64,000 nucleotides of DNA from Chloroflexota bacterium (lineage in GTDB: Bacteria > Chloroflexota > Dehalococcoidia > Lucifugimonadales > Australimonadaceae), in contig JAPPHT010000030.1 in assembly GCA_028874795.1 (NCBI GenBank), positions 1-64,000 on the forward strand, given 5' to 3'. The notes under the pieces were generated by a model. It made no database searches, had not been told where the DNA came from, and worked only from the letters and a program-made list of their open reading frames with translations. Made by a program: the position numbers and the translations under genes. This document shows positions 16,441 to 25,502 of this stretch, one piece after another (positions within the stretch are counted from its first letter, which is position 1; each line of letters opens with the position of its first letter).

Positions 16441-18201
16441 TCACGCCCTGTCACGGTGGCTTACGCCAAGCTTCAGTCCGAACGCACGGGCGACCAGCGC
16501 AACGCCCACCGTAAGCGCCATGATGATGAGGCTCACGATGGCGGCCGCCTCTCTGCGGCTTCCCTGGTCTCCCGACCCCCACTCAAGTCCAAGGATGGAC
16601 AGCGTTATCGTGTCCCTGGAAGCGAGCAGGATGATGCTCGCGGTCGTCGACGCCGCGGTTACGAAGTTCAACGTCCCGATGAGCAGCATCGTCGGCATGA
16701 TCACCGGCAACACGATCCGGAAGTACGTTCGCGTCCAACCGGCCCCGCCGACGCGGGCTGCCTCTTCCATATCCTTCCCCAATTGCACGAGCACACCCTT
16801 GAACACATTGGTCCCGGTGGTGTTGCCCTGTATCAGCACGACGATAATCAGGGCCCAGATCGTTCCGTAGAGGAACGACAAGCCCGGCGTATCGAGGAAC
16901 ATGATGAGCAGGCCAAGCCCCGAGATGATGCCGGGGATCCCCGCCGAACCCCAGATGATGACGTCCAGTATCCACCTGCCCGCCAACCGCGTTCGGACGA
17001 TCATATAGGCGATGAGCGAAAAGATCAGAGGACTGCCGACGCCCGACACGACGGCCAGTACCAGCGTCGTTTGCGTTGCGGTCAGAAAGCGCGTGTCAGT
17101 GAAGACGAATTCCCAATGGGCAGTCGTCCAGAGCGGTTTCGCAGCAAAGATGCCTGACAGCGTCATGAAACTGCCCACCACCAGGATGATGGCCGGGACT
17201 ATGGTCATGAACGCCAGCAGGACGATGAGCCCGGTGACGATGGGGACCTTCCACGGCCCGAGGTCGATCAGCCCCGGCCGGAAACTCCCGACGACGGTGG
17301 TGTAGTGACGCCGCGATATGATCCACCGCTGGAACGGGATGATGAACGCGATGATGGCAAGGGTCACGCTCGCCAGCACGATGGCATCGCCGTAGTTGGG
17401 GAAGCCCGTGGGCGTCGAGATGAGGTTGTAGATGAGCGTGGAGTAGACGAAGAACTGGAACGGCCTTCCCAGCAGGTACTCGGTCTCGAACCCGCTGAAG
17501 ATGCGGACGAGCTGCAGGGCGAGTATCAGCACGATGGGCGACACCATCACCGGCACGGTAACCCTCAGCATGGTGCCGACCTTGCTGGCGCCGGAGACCC
17601 GCGCCGCCTCTTCCAGCGCCGCGTCCATGTTCCTGAACGCGGGCGTCAGCAGCATCACCTTGAAGGCGATGCCATCGCCCATGAGCTTGACCCAGATGAT
17701 GCCCGGTATGCTGAAGACGTTGAACGGCCCCTCGTCGATGAACGGCAAGGCTTTCAACGCAGTGTTGAGCATCCCGACGTCGGGGTCGGCGAGGAGTATC
17801 CACCCGATGGTGGTGGAGAGTTGCGGGAACATGTAGGCGATCCAGAACCCGAACTCGAGGCTGTTGCTGAACGGGATGCGGGTCCTGGCCAGCACCAGGG
17901 AGATGGAGATCGCGATCGGAAAGCTGATCCCGGCGACGAGGAACCAGATGAGGAACGAGTTGAAGAGGGCTTCGAATACGAGGGGGTTGTCCCACGCCGT
18001 CGTCCAGTTCTCCAACCCCCACACGGGCGCGCCGATCAACACGTCTTCAACCGTGTTGAAGCTCATGATGAGGATGATGACGACCGGGTAGATCAGGTAG
18101 AAGCCCAGGATCAGGATCGTCATGGCCATGATGAACGATCCCGTCCCGGACCCCCGGAATACGGCCGGGAGTCTTGCTCTGACCTGGGTGAGTTGAGCCA
18201 T
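16441..18201 (-). CDS. ABC transporter permease, fused double domain (FbpB/ThiP type)
   Basis: A 586-aa inner-membrane permease with about 12 transmembrane segments in two halves, as in iron(III)/thiamine/2-aminoethylphosphonate-type importers. Each half carries the ATPase-coupling EAA loop: EEAARVSGASKVGTMLRVTVP (first) and EEAARVGGAGWTRTYFRIVLP (second). It follows the binding-protein gene at 18393 across a 191-bp gap that contains a strong stem-loop. No ATPase gene accompanies it; the only matching ATPase in the window is at 32415. The substrate is unknown, and the neighbours suggest a small organic acid or an aromatic compound rather than iron. Confidence 0.9.
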   Translation of the reverse strand: MAQLTQVRARLPAVFRGSGTGSFIMAMTILILGFYLIYPVVIILIMSFNTVEDVLIGAPVWGLENWTTAWDNPLVFEALFNSFLIWFLVAGISFPIAISISLVLARTRIPFSNSLEFGFWIAYMFPQLSTTIGWILLADPDVGMLNTALKALPFIDEGPFNVFSIPGIIWVKLMGDGIAFKVMLLTPAFRNMDAALEEAARVSGASKVGTMLRVTVPVMVSPIVLILALQLVRIFSGFETEYLLGRPFQFFVYSTLIYNLISTPTGFPNYGDAIVLASVTLAIIAFIIPFQRWIISRRHYTTVVGSFRPGLIDLGPWKVPIVTGLIVLLAFMTIVPAIILVVGSFMTLSGIFAAKPLWTTAHWEFVFTDTRFLTATQTTLVLAVVSGVGSPLIFSLIAYMIVRTRLAGRWILDVIIWGSAGIPGIISGLGLLIMFLDTPGLSFLYGTIWALIIVVLIQGNTTGTNVFKGVLVQLGKDMEEAARVGGAGWTRTYFRIVLPVIMPTMLLIGTLNFVTAASTTASIILLASRDTITLSILGLEWGSGDQGSRREAAAIVSLIIMALTVGVALVARAFGLKLGVSHRDRA

Positions 18202-18342
18202 GCTCCCTTCTCTGCCGGGGCTGTCGCCCTACCCTCGCTGAGCGGCGGGTCGCCTTGAAACCACGCTCGGGTCTATCCGTCTCACGTAAGACGCGAACCG
18301 CGCCGGCCGAATGGCCCGTGCATCTCCGCCGACGAGTAGTTC

Positions 18343-18374
18343 GGGCGGGCGAAGCCGCATGGCTCCGCCCGCCC
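18343..18374 (-). terminator. stem-loop between binding protein and permease genes
   Basis: GGGCGGGCGAAGCC pairs with GGCTCCGCCCGCCC through 13 of 14 positions with a 4-nt GCAT loop. It lies 19 nt after the binding-protein stop and 142 nt before the permease start. Hairpins here commonly stabilise the upstream mRNA or attenuate read-through so that binding protein exceeds permease. An equivalent stem-loop occurs in the second ABC locus. Confidence 0.6.
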
Positions 18375-18392
18375 TTAGCTGCTGAGAGTCGA

Positions 18393-19730
18393 CTAGAAGG
18401 TTATCCCCAGCCTCTCCATCAACTGCTGTCCGAACTGCAGGGAGTCGTCAAGGTCCTGCTGGTATTCCACCCCCGGAGCCAGCGGCTGACCGATCTCCTC
18501 GATCCCGCCACTCATCCCGATGTTGTCCCAGACCCTGTCACGGATCTGGCCCTGCGGGATGTCGTTCCGCAGGGACGGGTTGCTGTAGTCGCCGTCGTAC
18601 ATGGTCTGTATGGCGGTCTGCCCTTCCCGCGTGAGCAGCCAGTTGTGGAACAGCTTCGCTGCATTCGGGTTCGCGGGGCTGGTTGGTACTCCGACCATGC
18701 GGGCTCCGCCTCCCGCGATGTCAGGCAGCAGTCCACCCTCCAACAACCGTTCGTCCGGGACGAGATACGCCCACGGCAGGCCTGCGTCGATGACGTCGTC
18801 CGTGCTCCCGGATGCTGCGATCGACATGTCCCACTTGCCCTGCGCCATGCCGTCGACCAGCCGGCGGTCGCCCTCCTGCAGCAGGTTCCCCGCCGCAGAG
18901 TAGGTTGTGAGCAACTCCTCCAGGAACTCGGGCCCCATGATCCGCCACAGCCGCACTCTTCGACCGGTCGAGGCGGCGATGAAGAAGTTGTCCATCACGG
19001 TGCGCTCGACGATCTCCGGGCGCAGCAGGTCGCGGTAGGACTGGATGCTGTCCAGCGTCTCCTGGCTCACGGTCGTGGTGTTGTAGGCGATGGGGGAGAC
19101 CTCAGTGACCTGGAACTGCCAACGAAGGCCGGTCATGCCGGAATTGCCGTCGGCGTCCGTGTAGTCCTCGGGGAGCGCCCAGAAGAACTGGCCGAACCGC
19201 TGCTTGCTGACATCCAACGCGTCCGGGTGGATCAGCAGCTCTTCGATATGGGCATAGGCTTCCCAGGTGCCCGCATCCCCGAGCCTCCTGAACGTGCCTC
19301 CTCCGCGGTTGTAGGCGTCTGCCGCAAAGACGCCGCGTTGACGCTCTGCAAGCAGCCGCTCGGCCGACTGTCTGCCGCTGGCCGGGCCCTCAATGATGTT
19401 GATCCCGAACTGCTCACCGAAGTGGAGTACGCCCGGCCGGTAGTCCTGCCAGGCGCCGATGAAGACGAGTTCGCCTTCCTCCTGCGCCGCGGCGATCAGG
19501 GCGTCCCACTCTTCCTGGAAGGCAGCCATGGCGTCCGGAGTAGGCGTCGCCGTTGGCTCCGGCGCCGGCATCGCGGTTGCGCCGGGTGCAGGCGTCGCAG
19601 TCGGCTCAGGCACCGGCGTCGGGGTCGGCGTGGGCACCGGGGTCGGCGTCGGGTCCGCCCCGCATGCGACCGCGAAGGCCGTCAGCCCTGCGAGTAAGGC
19701 GGTGATGAGTGACCATCTGGCTATCTTCAT
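18393..19730 (-). CDS. ABC transporter substrate-binding lipoprotein
   Basis: A 445-aa periplasmic-type binding protein anchored as a lipoprotein: MKIARWSLITALL hydrophobic segment, lipobox FAVAC, then a Pro/Thr-rich (PTPTP-) linker of about 45 residues containing repeated PTPTPVPEPTATP units. The mature domain begins near FQEEWDALIAAAQEEGELVF, typical of the AfuA/FbpA-like family. Start moved to ATG 19730, preceded by GGGAGGTG. The linker is longer than in the paralogue at 33730. It is first of the binding protein-permease pair and starts 39 nt downstream of the Rieske oxygenase at 19770, so oxygenase and importer may share a transcript. Confidence 0.9.
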   Translation of the reverse strand: MKIARWSLITALLAGLTAFAVACGADPTPTPVPTPTPTPVPEPTATPAPGATAMPAPEPTATPTPDAMAAFQEEWDALIAAAQEEGELVFIGAWQDYRPGVLHFGEQFGINIIEGPASGRQSAERLLAERQRGVFAADAYNRGGGTFRRLGDAGTWEAYAHIEELLIHPDALDVSKQRFGQFFWALPEDYTDADGNSGMTGLRWQFQVTEVSPIAYNTTTVSQETLDSIQSYRDLLRPEIVERTVMDNFFIAASTGRRVRLWRIMGPEFLEELLTTYSAAGNLLQEGDRRLVDGMAQGKWDMSIAASGSTDDVIDAGLPWAYLVPDERLLEGGLLPDIAGGGARMVGVPTSPANPNAAKLFHNWLLTREGQTAIQTMYDGDYSNPSLRNDIPQGQIRDRVWDNIGMSGGIEEIGQPLAPGVEYQQDLDDSLQFGQQLMERLGITF

Positions 19731-19769
19731 GAGTGCACCTCCCTGCACGATGGCTGCGCGGCGGGTATA

Positions 19770-20942
19770 TCAGACCCCGGCGTACTCCCGGGCTGAATCG
19801 CGGCCGGCGAGTCCTCTCCTTCTCATTGAATCGACCTGCTCCTGGAACCCGGTGTCGATCGGTCCATGGTCCGGGTCCCGGATGACCGCGAACGGGTCAT
19901 GACCCTCGCGCACGCGCTCCGCATTGTCCTTGAACATCTCACGCATCCAGACGATCCACCGGTCCGACCCACCCAGATGCTCCTTCGTCCGGTCCGCGAT
20001 GAGCCCTTGCGTCTCCCACGCCATCGCGTCCTGGTGATCGTTGCTCTCCCAGTTGAACGTCGTGAACGGGTGGACGCCATCCGGAGGGTCCTTCCGGGGG
20101 CGCTCATAGATCACGGGGATGGGGCCCTCGTCTTCGACGATGGCGCCGTCGGGCGTCGGGTCGAAGTAGACCCGTATGCGGTTGGTGTGTTCGTCGTCGA
20201 CGGGAACGTTGATCTGGTGGCAGTTTCCGACCTCCAGGATGTTGGGGAAGAGCATGGGGTGTTCCCGCGTCCAACCGGCCTTGTAGTAGTGGCGCTTCAT
20301 GATGCCGTAGGACGTGGCCCAGCACTCGATGTGGTCGATCTCGTCGACCGAGCCACGGGTGGAGTTGGGCTCACTGCGGCCCTGGCTGTCCTGGTGCAGA
20401 ATCGCGCTGTGCCAGACGTCCGTCATGTTTTCGACAACCTGGAACCAGTTGCAGTCCAGTCGCTGGGTCACGACGATCCGCCTCACGCCGTCCTTCCGCA
20501 CCCAGAGATCGAAGCGCGGCAGGGCCGGGGCGGGCAGCGGACCCATGTATGCCCAGTACAGTCCCGCAGACTGCTGGACGGGATACGCCGTGTGCTTGAC
20601 CGACGTCATGATGGCGTCGTTGCTCTCAACGGGCGTCTCGATGACGTTGCCCTCACAGTCGTACAGCCAACCGTGGTAGGCGCAGGCGATGCCACGCTCC
20701 TCCACGCGTCCGTACCGCAGGGAAGCGCCGCGGTGCGAGCAGTGATCAGCCAGCAGGCCGACGCGGCCGCTCTTGTCCTTGAACAGGACCAGGTCCTCTC
20801 CCAGGACGCGTGTGGGATAGGTGGTCCGCTCCTCCAGGACGTTCCACGGCGCAACCGCATGCCAGTAGCGCCGGAGCAAGTCACCCATGGGAGACCCGGC
20901 CCCCACACGCGTGAAGAACTCGTTCTGTTCTGCTGTCAACAT
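19770..20942 (-). CDS. Rieske oxygenase, phthalate 4,5-dioxygenase/VanA type
   Basis: A 390-aa one-component-type oxygenase subunit. The Rieske [2Fe-2S] ligands are in CSHRG and CAYHGW (about residues 68-91), and the mononuclear iron motif is D-x2-H-x4-H (MTDVWHSAILH, about 178-188). The N-terminal LLRRYWHAVA is characteristic of the phthalate dioxygenase/O-demethylase branch, which works without a beta subunit but needs a separate reductase; none is seen here. ATG follows GGGAGATGAACGG. A 15-bp palindrome lies 19 nt upstream of the start. It is related to the oxygenase at 24055 and is adjacent to Pht5-like decarboxylases, suggesting hydroxylation of an aromatic dicarboxylate or methoxylated ring. 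Confidence 0.9.
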   Translation of the reverse strand: MLTAEQNEFFTRVGAGSPMGDLLRRYWHAVAPWNVLEERTTYPTRVLGEDLVLFKDKSGRVGLLADHCSHRGASLRYGRVEERGIACAYHGWLYDCEGNVIETPVESNDAIMTSVKHTAYPVQQSAGLYWAYMGPLPAPALPRFDLWVRKDGVRRIVVTQRLDCNWFQVVENMTDVWHSAILHQDSQGRSEPNSTRGSVDEIDHIECWATSYGIMKRHYYKAGWTREHPMLFPNILEVGNCHQINVPVDDEHTNRIRVYFDPTPDGAIVEDEGPIPVIYERPRKDPPDGVHPFTTFNWESNDHQDAMAWETQGLIADRTKEHLGGSDRWIVWMREMFKDNAERVREGHDPFAVIRDPDHGPIDTGFQEQVDSMRRRGLAGRDSAREYAGV

Positions 20943-20960
20943 CCGTTCATCTCCCGATTC

Positions 20961-20975
20961 TGACGATATTCGTCA
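20961..20975. promoter_or_regulatory. palindromic operator candidate
   Basis: TGACGA-TAT-TCGTCA is a perfect inverted repeat with a 3-nt centre. It lies 19 nt upstream of the Rieske gene (minus strand) inside the 249-bp divergent region shared with the class II aldolase gene. A TTGACA at 21002-21007 reads toward the aldolase. The placement suits a dimeric regulator controlling both directions, but no regulator gene is adjacent. Confidence 0.4.
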
Positions 20976-21191
20976 CTATCGATACGCGGCTGATGCGTGG
21001 ATTGACAATAGTGGTGGGCATCATAGTAAGAGTGCTTAAGCCAGTCAATGCCTAGTCATCGATTTCCGCCTGCGGAAGCGTGGCAGGGTTGGCTGTCCCA
21101 ACCAGCGGGCATAGACTGCGGCTACCTGCCAACCCGTCCGCCTCGATGAGCGCACGGGACAGAGCAAGAAACCTGAACCAGGAGGAGGCCC

Positions 21192-21986
21192 ATGACACAG
21201 GCAGCGTCCGGCCAGCCAGGAATCGACGAGCTACGAGAGAAGATCGCGCTTTCCTGCCAGATCCTCGCGCAGCACGGTCTCGTCAAAGGCTCGACAGGCC
21301 ACGTCAGCACACGGGAGCCCGGCACCGACAACATCCTCATCCGGGGCCGTCCCCGGGGCGACCGGGGCCTGCGCTTCGCTGAGCCGTCGTGCGTCATGCG
21401 GGTCGACCTCGAGGGCACGCCTGTTGGGGACAACGGCGACGTCAACCGCGTCAGCGAGATCTACCTCCACACGGACCTCTACAAGTACCGCCCGGACGTC
21501 AACGCGGTGATCCACGCGCACCCACCCGGGGTCCTGCTCTGCACGATGAACAGGGTGGAGTTGCGGCCCATCTTCAGCGGCTACGAGCCGGGAGCGATGC
21601 GCATAGCGCTGTACAACCAGGCCCCCGTCTACGACCGCTCCATCACACTGCACACGCGCGAAGAGACCTCGCCTTTCCTCGACCTCATGGCACAGCACAA
21701 CATGGTGATGATGCGGGGCCACGGCATCGTGGTTGCGGGCAGAACGGTCGAAGAAGCGACCTCGCGCGCCCTGACGCTCGAGAGCCTCGCGCGCCTGAAC
21801 TGGCTGGCGCACCTGGGCGGCGGCGCACCCGACATCTCCGACGAGGACAAGGCCGAATGGCTGCGGCGAGACCGGGCATCCTCGAGGGGCGACCGCGAAG
21901 GCGGCGGTTGGAACGGGCTTGTCGCCATGCTCGAGCACGGCGCACTGCGGGCCGATTCCATCGGCCTCGGCGCTCAATTCGGATAG
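21192..21986 (+). CDS. class II aldolase/adducin family protein
   Basis: A 264-aa class II aldolase with the zinc motifs VIHAHPPGVLL and MMRGHGIVV and the substrate-pocket strand GSTGHVSTR near the N-terminus. Paralogous to the 11866 gene (shared PVYDR, GHG, HAHP blocks). Family members linked to phthalate or hydroxybenzoate clusters can act as non-oxidative decarboxylases or aldolases. ATG follows AGGAGGAGGCCC. It diverges from the Rieske gene at 19770 and converges on the Pht5-like genes, with a strong terminator between. Location inside the phthalate-like module suggests it handles a product of these enzymes. Confidence 0.85.
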   Translation: MTQAASGQPGIDELREKIALSCQILAQHGLVKGSTGHVSTREPGTDNILIRGRPRGDRGLRFAEPSCVMRVDLEGTPVGDNGDVNRVSEIYLHTDLYKYRPDVNAVIHAHPPGVLLCTMNRVELRPIFSGYEPGAMRIALYNQAPVYDRSITLHTREETSPFLDLMAQHNMVMMRGHGIVVAGRTVEEATSRALTLESLARLNWLAHLGGGAPDISDEDKAEWLRRDRASSRGDREGGGWNGLVAMLEHGALRADSIGLGAQFG

Positions 21987-21993
21987 CGCGCCT

Positions 21994-22024
21994 GAGCCCG
22001 CCGCCTGTTGCAGGCGGCGGGCTC
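21994..22024. terminator. perfect hairpin between convergent genes
   Basis: GAGCCCGCCGCCTG and CAGGCGGCGGGCTC form a perfect 14-bp stem with a TTG loop. It starts 7 nt after the aldolase stop and ends 25 nt before the convergent Pht5-like stop. No long U-tract on either side; likely a bidirectional terminator. Confidence 0.65.
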
Positions 22025-22048
22025 GCAACAGCGGTCAGCGTCGCCTCC

Positions 22049-22987
22049 CTACTCCAGATCGAGGGTATTCGGCGCGAAGAGGCTGTCGACCTCCATCGGT
22101 TCGGGAATGATGTGCTGGCCGACGTCTATCTGGATCATCGCCTCCATCGCCTGCCGGTTCTTCGCCAGGCCCATCGGGAACGGGTCTCCGCCGACCAGTT
22201 CCCTGTTGCGCAGCGCCTGGCGGTCACGCCTCGCCGGTTCGGCGATGCTCGACAGCCCGTCCACGTAGAAGTCCTTCGACGCGGCGAAGGCCCTGAACAT
22301 CGCCGGTCCCACCCACGGGTGCTCCTGCAGCACCGAGTCCTTGATCGTCATCACGTGTCCGATGGGATAGACGCCCGTCCTCCTGAAGAACCCCAGCCCC
22401 ACCTCGTCCGCTTCTTCCTCGGTCAACAGCAGGCCGATGTCCCCTCCGGGCTCGTTCGAAAGCTGCAGCCCGGCGTCGAGCTCACCGTCCACGAGCATCT
22501 GCTCGAGTGTCTTGCCGTCCGGTATCTGCTTGACGTTCGGCGGGTTCTCGTACTGCGCCACGTGCGCGTCTTCGCTCACCGAGTACTGGATCGAGTCCGT
22601 GTCCACGCCGAACTCCGACTTGAGCAGCGCGCGGCACTGCGTGGTGTTCGTCACCGTGAAGGAGCGCAGCCCCACCCGCTTGCCTTCCAGGTCCTTCGGG
22701 GTCTTGATGCCGGAGTGGACGTTGTAGGTGATGGGGCTCATCGTCACGTCCCGGTTCGAGAAGATGGGGATGCCCGTTATCGGGATCTTGAACCACTTGG
22801 CCGCTATGAAGGTGGTGAGCGCCACTTCGGCTATGTCGAATTCGAGGTTCCGTACCATCAACCGGTAGGTATTCGGGCTGGCCTGAATATGCTCCAGTTC
22901 GATGCCTTCCGGCTTGACCCGCCCATCCTTCAACCCATCCCACTGGCCATGAGGGAAAGTGGCGATCGTCAATCGCAGGTCTGCCAT
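22049..22987 (-). CDS. 4,5-dihydroxyphthalate decarboxylase (Pht5)-like protein
   Basis: A 312-aa protein with the periplasmic-binding-protein-like fold of the Pht5 family. It opens with a family-style start (DGRVKPEGIELEHI), followed by LEFDIAEVALTTFI and SGIKTPKDLEGKRVGLRSF, which resemble Pht5 blocks. There is no signal peptide, so a cytoplasmic enzyme is more likely than a transporter component. Pht5 removes a carboxylate from 4,5-dihydroxyphthalate to give protocatechuate. A transport-type (NMT1-like) function cannot be excluded. ATG follows AGGAGGAGGTAGACCC. It lies 69 nt downstream of a paralogue, with a Pht3-type oxygenase upstream on the same strand. Confidence 0.72.
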   Translation of the reverse strand: MADLRLTIATFPHGQWDGLKDGRVKPEGIELEHIQASPNTYRLMVRNLEFDIAEVALTTFIAAKWFKIPITGIPIFSNRDVTMSPITYNVHSGIKTPKDLEGKRVGLRSFTVTNTTQCRALLKSEFGVDTDSIQYSVSEDAHVAQYENPPNVKQIPDGKTLEQMLVDGELDAGLQLSNEPGGDIGLLLTEEEADEVGLGFFRRTGVYPIGHVMTIKDSVLQEHPWVGPAMFRAFAASKDFYVDGLSSIAEPARRDRQALRNRELVGGDPFPMGLAKNRQAMEAMIQIDVGQHIIPEPMEVDSLFAPNTLDLE

Positions 22988-23056
22988 GGGTCTACCTCCT
23001 CCTGTAGTCTGCCTCGAACGGTTACCCCTCCGCGGAGGAGGGCCGTCCGGCTATAC

Positions 23057-23998
23057 CTACCCTTCGAGTCCCCGCGTACTCGGTTCGAATGCCTCCTCGG
23101 GGCGGAGCGCCTCCGGGATGATCCGCTGGTCGACGTTGAAGCCGATGAAGGTTTCCAGGGAGGCCCTGTTGGACTCCACGCCGTACGGAAGGGGGTCCCC
23201 CTGCAGGACCTGCCGGATATCCCGCGCGCGCCCGTCCTCGCCCGCCAGGCCTGTCGCCGTATCGAGCGTCGGCAGGAAATGCTCCTTCGCCTGCTTGAAG
23301 AGCCCGAACAGCTCTTCAGCAAGCCAGGGGTTCGCCGCCAGGTGTTCGTTGCGCACGACCAGGGTGTGATTGATCGGATGAACATGGGCCGACCGCAGCC
23401 ATGCAACGGCTGCCTCCCGGGCGTTGGGGACCAGCGGCGCAAAGCCGGCCTCTTCCGAGGGCGCAACGCCGATGGCGGCGTCGATCTCCCCGTCGCTCAG
23501 TAGGTCGGCGAGGCTGCGGTCGAACGACACGGACTCCACGTTCGGTGGCGCCTCGTACGAGGCAACATGCTCGTCGCTGTTGATGACCCAGGTGACTTCG
23601 TCGAGGTCCACGCCGTACTGGGACTGCAGGATGCCGCGCGTCCAGACGCCGGTCGTGACCGTGTAAGCCCGGACCCCTACCCTCCGGCCCTGGATGTCCG
23701 CTGGCGCGCGGATGCCGGACTTGACGTTGTAGACGATCGAGCCGTGGTGAAGGGCGCGCACGAGGAACACGGGCAGCGCCGTGATGGGTATGCCGTGCGC
23801 CCGGGCGCAGAGATAAGTGGAGAGCGCCATCTCCGAGACGTCGAACTCGAGGTCGCGGATCATGCGGCGGAACGCGTTGATGATGTTCGGCACCTCGACG
23901 TGCTCGAACTCGACACGCTCAGAAGTGACCGTCCCATCCTTGAGCGGGCGCGTGTGTCCGTAGTCGCCCGTCGCCATCTTCAGCACCAGGGGCGCCAT
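23057..23998 (-). CDS. 4,5-dihydroxyphthalate decarboxylase (Pht5)-like protein
   Basis: A 313-aa member of the same family and the closer of the two to Pht5: DYGHTRPLKDG, FRRMIRDLEFDVSEMALSTYL and SGIRAPADIQGRRVGVRAYT all match blocks I associate with that enzyme. No signal peptide. The track starts at a GTG four codons upstream; ATG 23998 is preferred, although the AGGAGG lies a rather long 11 nt upstream. The gene is 56 nt downstream of the Rieske oxygenase at 24055, giving an oxygenase-decarboxylase-decarboxylase order. The pair differ enough to have different substrates. Confidence 0.77.
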   Translation of the reverse strand: MAPLVLKMATGDYGHTRPLKDGTVTSERVEFEHVEVPNIINAFRRMIRDLEFDVSEMALSTYLCARAHGIPITALPVFLVRALHHGSIVYNVKSGIRAPADIQGRRVGVRAYTVTTGVWTRGILQSQYGVDLDEVTWVINSDEHVASYEAPPNVESVSFDRSLADLLSDGEIDAAIGVAPSEEAGFAPLVPNAREAAVAWLRSAHVHPINHTLVVRNEHLAANPWLAEELFGLFKQAKEHFLPTLDTATGLAGEDGRARDIRQVLQGDPLPYGVESNRASLETFIGFNVDQRIIPEALRPEEAFEPSTRGLEG

Positions 23999-24054
23999 GG
24001 CCAGCCTCACCTCCTGCGGACCGCAGCACTATTCTCGGCGGGCCGGTATGACAG

Positions 24055-25272
24055 TCAGGAGCGCTCCTGGTCCCACTGGAAGGGCCCGGCGACTCCGGCG
24101 GGCACTGCCACGGGCTCCGTATCCGGGCGGGCCTGCCGGCCTTCCAGCCTCAGCGACTCATCCAGATTGGTGTCGATGATCGGGTGGTCCGGGTCTCGCA
24201 CCACCCCCTTGGGGTCTTCGCCCGCCTGCACCTTCTTGATGTTCTCCCGCAGTACCCTGCGGAGGAGAGAGATGCCCTTGTCCGAGTAGCTCAGGTGCTC
24301 CCTCGTCCGATCGGCAATCGGGCCCTGCGTCTCCCAGGCCATGTGGTCCTCGGGCTGTGCGACATGGCCCTTCAGCCAGGGCGGCCTCAGCTCGAAGCGC
24401 GTGAACGGGTGCAGGGCGCTCGCCGGTGACTTGAACGGGTGAACGTACTCCACTTCAGGTTCGTCGTCGGGCTCGCTCCCATCGGGCGTCGGGTAGAAGT
24501 CGATGATGAATATCTGCGTATGCGTGTCGTCGATGGGCACCCGTATCTGCGTCTCCCGGAAATGCCTGAGGATGTTGGGGAAGATGAGCGGGTGCTCGTC
24601 GACGACCCCGTTCTTGAGAACGCGCTTCTTCATGAGCCCGTACCAGAGCTCGTAGAAGTCGAACTGCGCGACATCGTCGATCGTGCCGCGCGTCGTGCTG
24701 ACGACCTTTCGGAACCCCTGGTGGAGGATGTGCGTGTGCGCGGGGTCCATGGAGTTCTCCGTGGGTTGCAGCCAGTTGCAGTCCAGCAGGGGCTGCACCC
24801 ATATCTTCCTCGTGCCGTCCCGCCTGGCCCAGACGTCGTACTTCGGGATGACCGGCGCAGGCAGGGGTCCCAGGTACGCCCAGTAGAGGCCCACCATCTC
24901 CTGGACCGGATACGCCTTCTGCTTGACCGAGTGGATGATGGCCTCGTTCTTCTCCGGCGGGGTCTCGAGGATGTTGCCGTCGCAGTCGTAGAGCCAGCCG
25001 TGATAGGCGCAGGAGATGCCGCGCTCCTCAACCCTGCCGTAGACGAGCGACGCGCTCCGGTGAGCGCAGTGGTCGGCGAGAAGGCCCACGCGGCCCGACT
25101 TGTCCCGGAACAGGACGAGGTCTTCTCCCAGCAACCGCACGAACCGGGTCGGTTGCTCGTCGGTGAGTTCCCGCGCGACCGCGATGGGGTACCAGTAGCG
25201 CCGCAGCAACTCTCCAGCGGGCTGGCCCGGTCCGACCAGCGTCATCAGGTCGTTCATCTCCTGCGTTTCCAT
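24055..25272 (-). CDS. Rieske oxygenase, phthalate 4,5-dioxygenase/VanA type
   Basis: A 405-aa oxygenase subunit close in sequence to the 19770 protein (LLRRYW, GEDLVLF, KSGRVGLLADHC, RVEERGI, CAYHGWLYDC shared). Rieske ligands are in CAHRS and CAYHGW; note Ser in place of Gly after CAHR. The iron site is MDPAHTHILHQ (D-x2-H-x4-H). Start moved to ATG 25272, with GGGAGGACGCC upstream. First gene of the minus-strand oxygenase/Pht5-like pair operon. As with the other copy, no ferredoxin or reductase is encoded nearby, so electrons must come from a partner elsewhere in the genome. Confidence 0.9.
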   Translation of the reverse strand: METQEMNDLMTLVGPGQPAGELLRRYWYPIAVARELTDEQPTRFVRLLGEDLVLFRDKSGRVGLLADHCAHRSASLVYGRVEERGISCAYHGWLYDCDGNILETPPEKNEAIIHSVKQKAYPVQEMVGLYWAYLGPLPAPVIPKYDVWARRDGTRKIWVQPLLDCNWLQPTENSMDPAHTHILHQGFRKVVSTTRGTIDDVAQFDFYELWYGLMKKRVLKNGVVDEHPLIFPNILRHFRETQIRVPIDDTHTQIFIIDFYPTPDGSEPDDEPEVEYVHPFKSPASALHPFTRFELRPPWLKGHVAQPEDHMAWETQGPIADRTREHLSYSDKGISLLRRVLRENIKKVQAGEDPKGVVRDPDHPIIDTNLDESLRLEGRQARPDTEPVAVPAGVAGPFQWDQERS

Positions 25273-25502
25273 GGCGTCCTCCCGCAACGGTCCGCTTCAA
25301 CGATGACCCAGGCAATCTACCACTCGTGCTCATGAAGCGGCAATCTGGTTGGCCCAGGGATACTGTGTGTCCGGGTATTCGCACTCGACGTGCGGGGAGT
25401 CGGTACGCGAGCAGGAGGTGGTCGAGACCGATGGCGGCGCACAATTGCAGGCCCCTTGGTACGGGCATATAGTCCGCAACAGTACGTTCAAGGAGGCTTC
25501 GC

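Noticed and set aside
17305-18258. 317-codon frame antisense to the ABC permease
   Set aside because: Its Asp/Glu/His-rich translation is the usual antisense of hydrophobic coding sequence.
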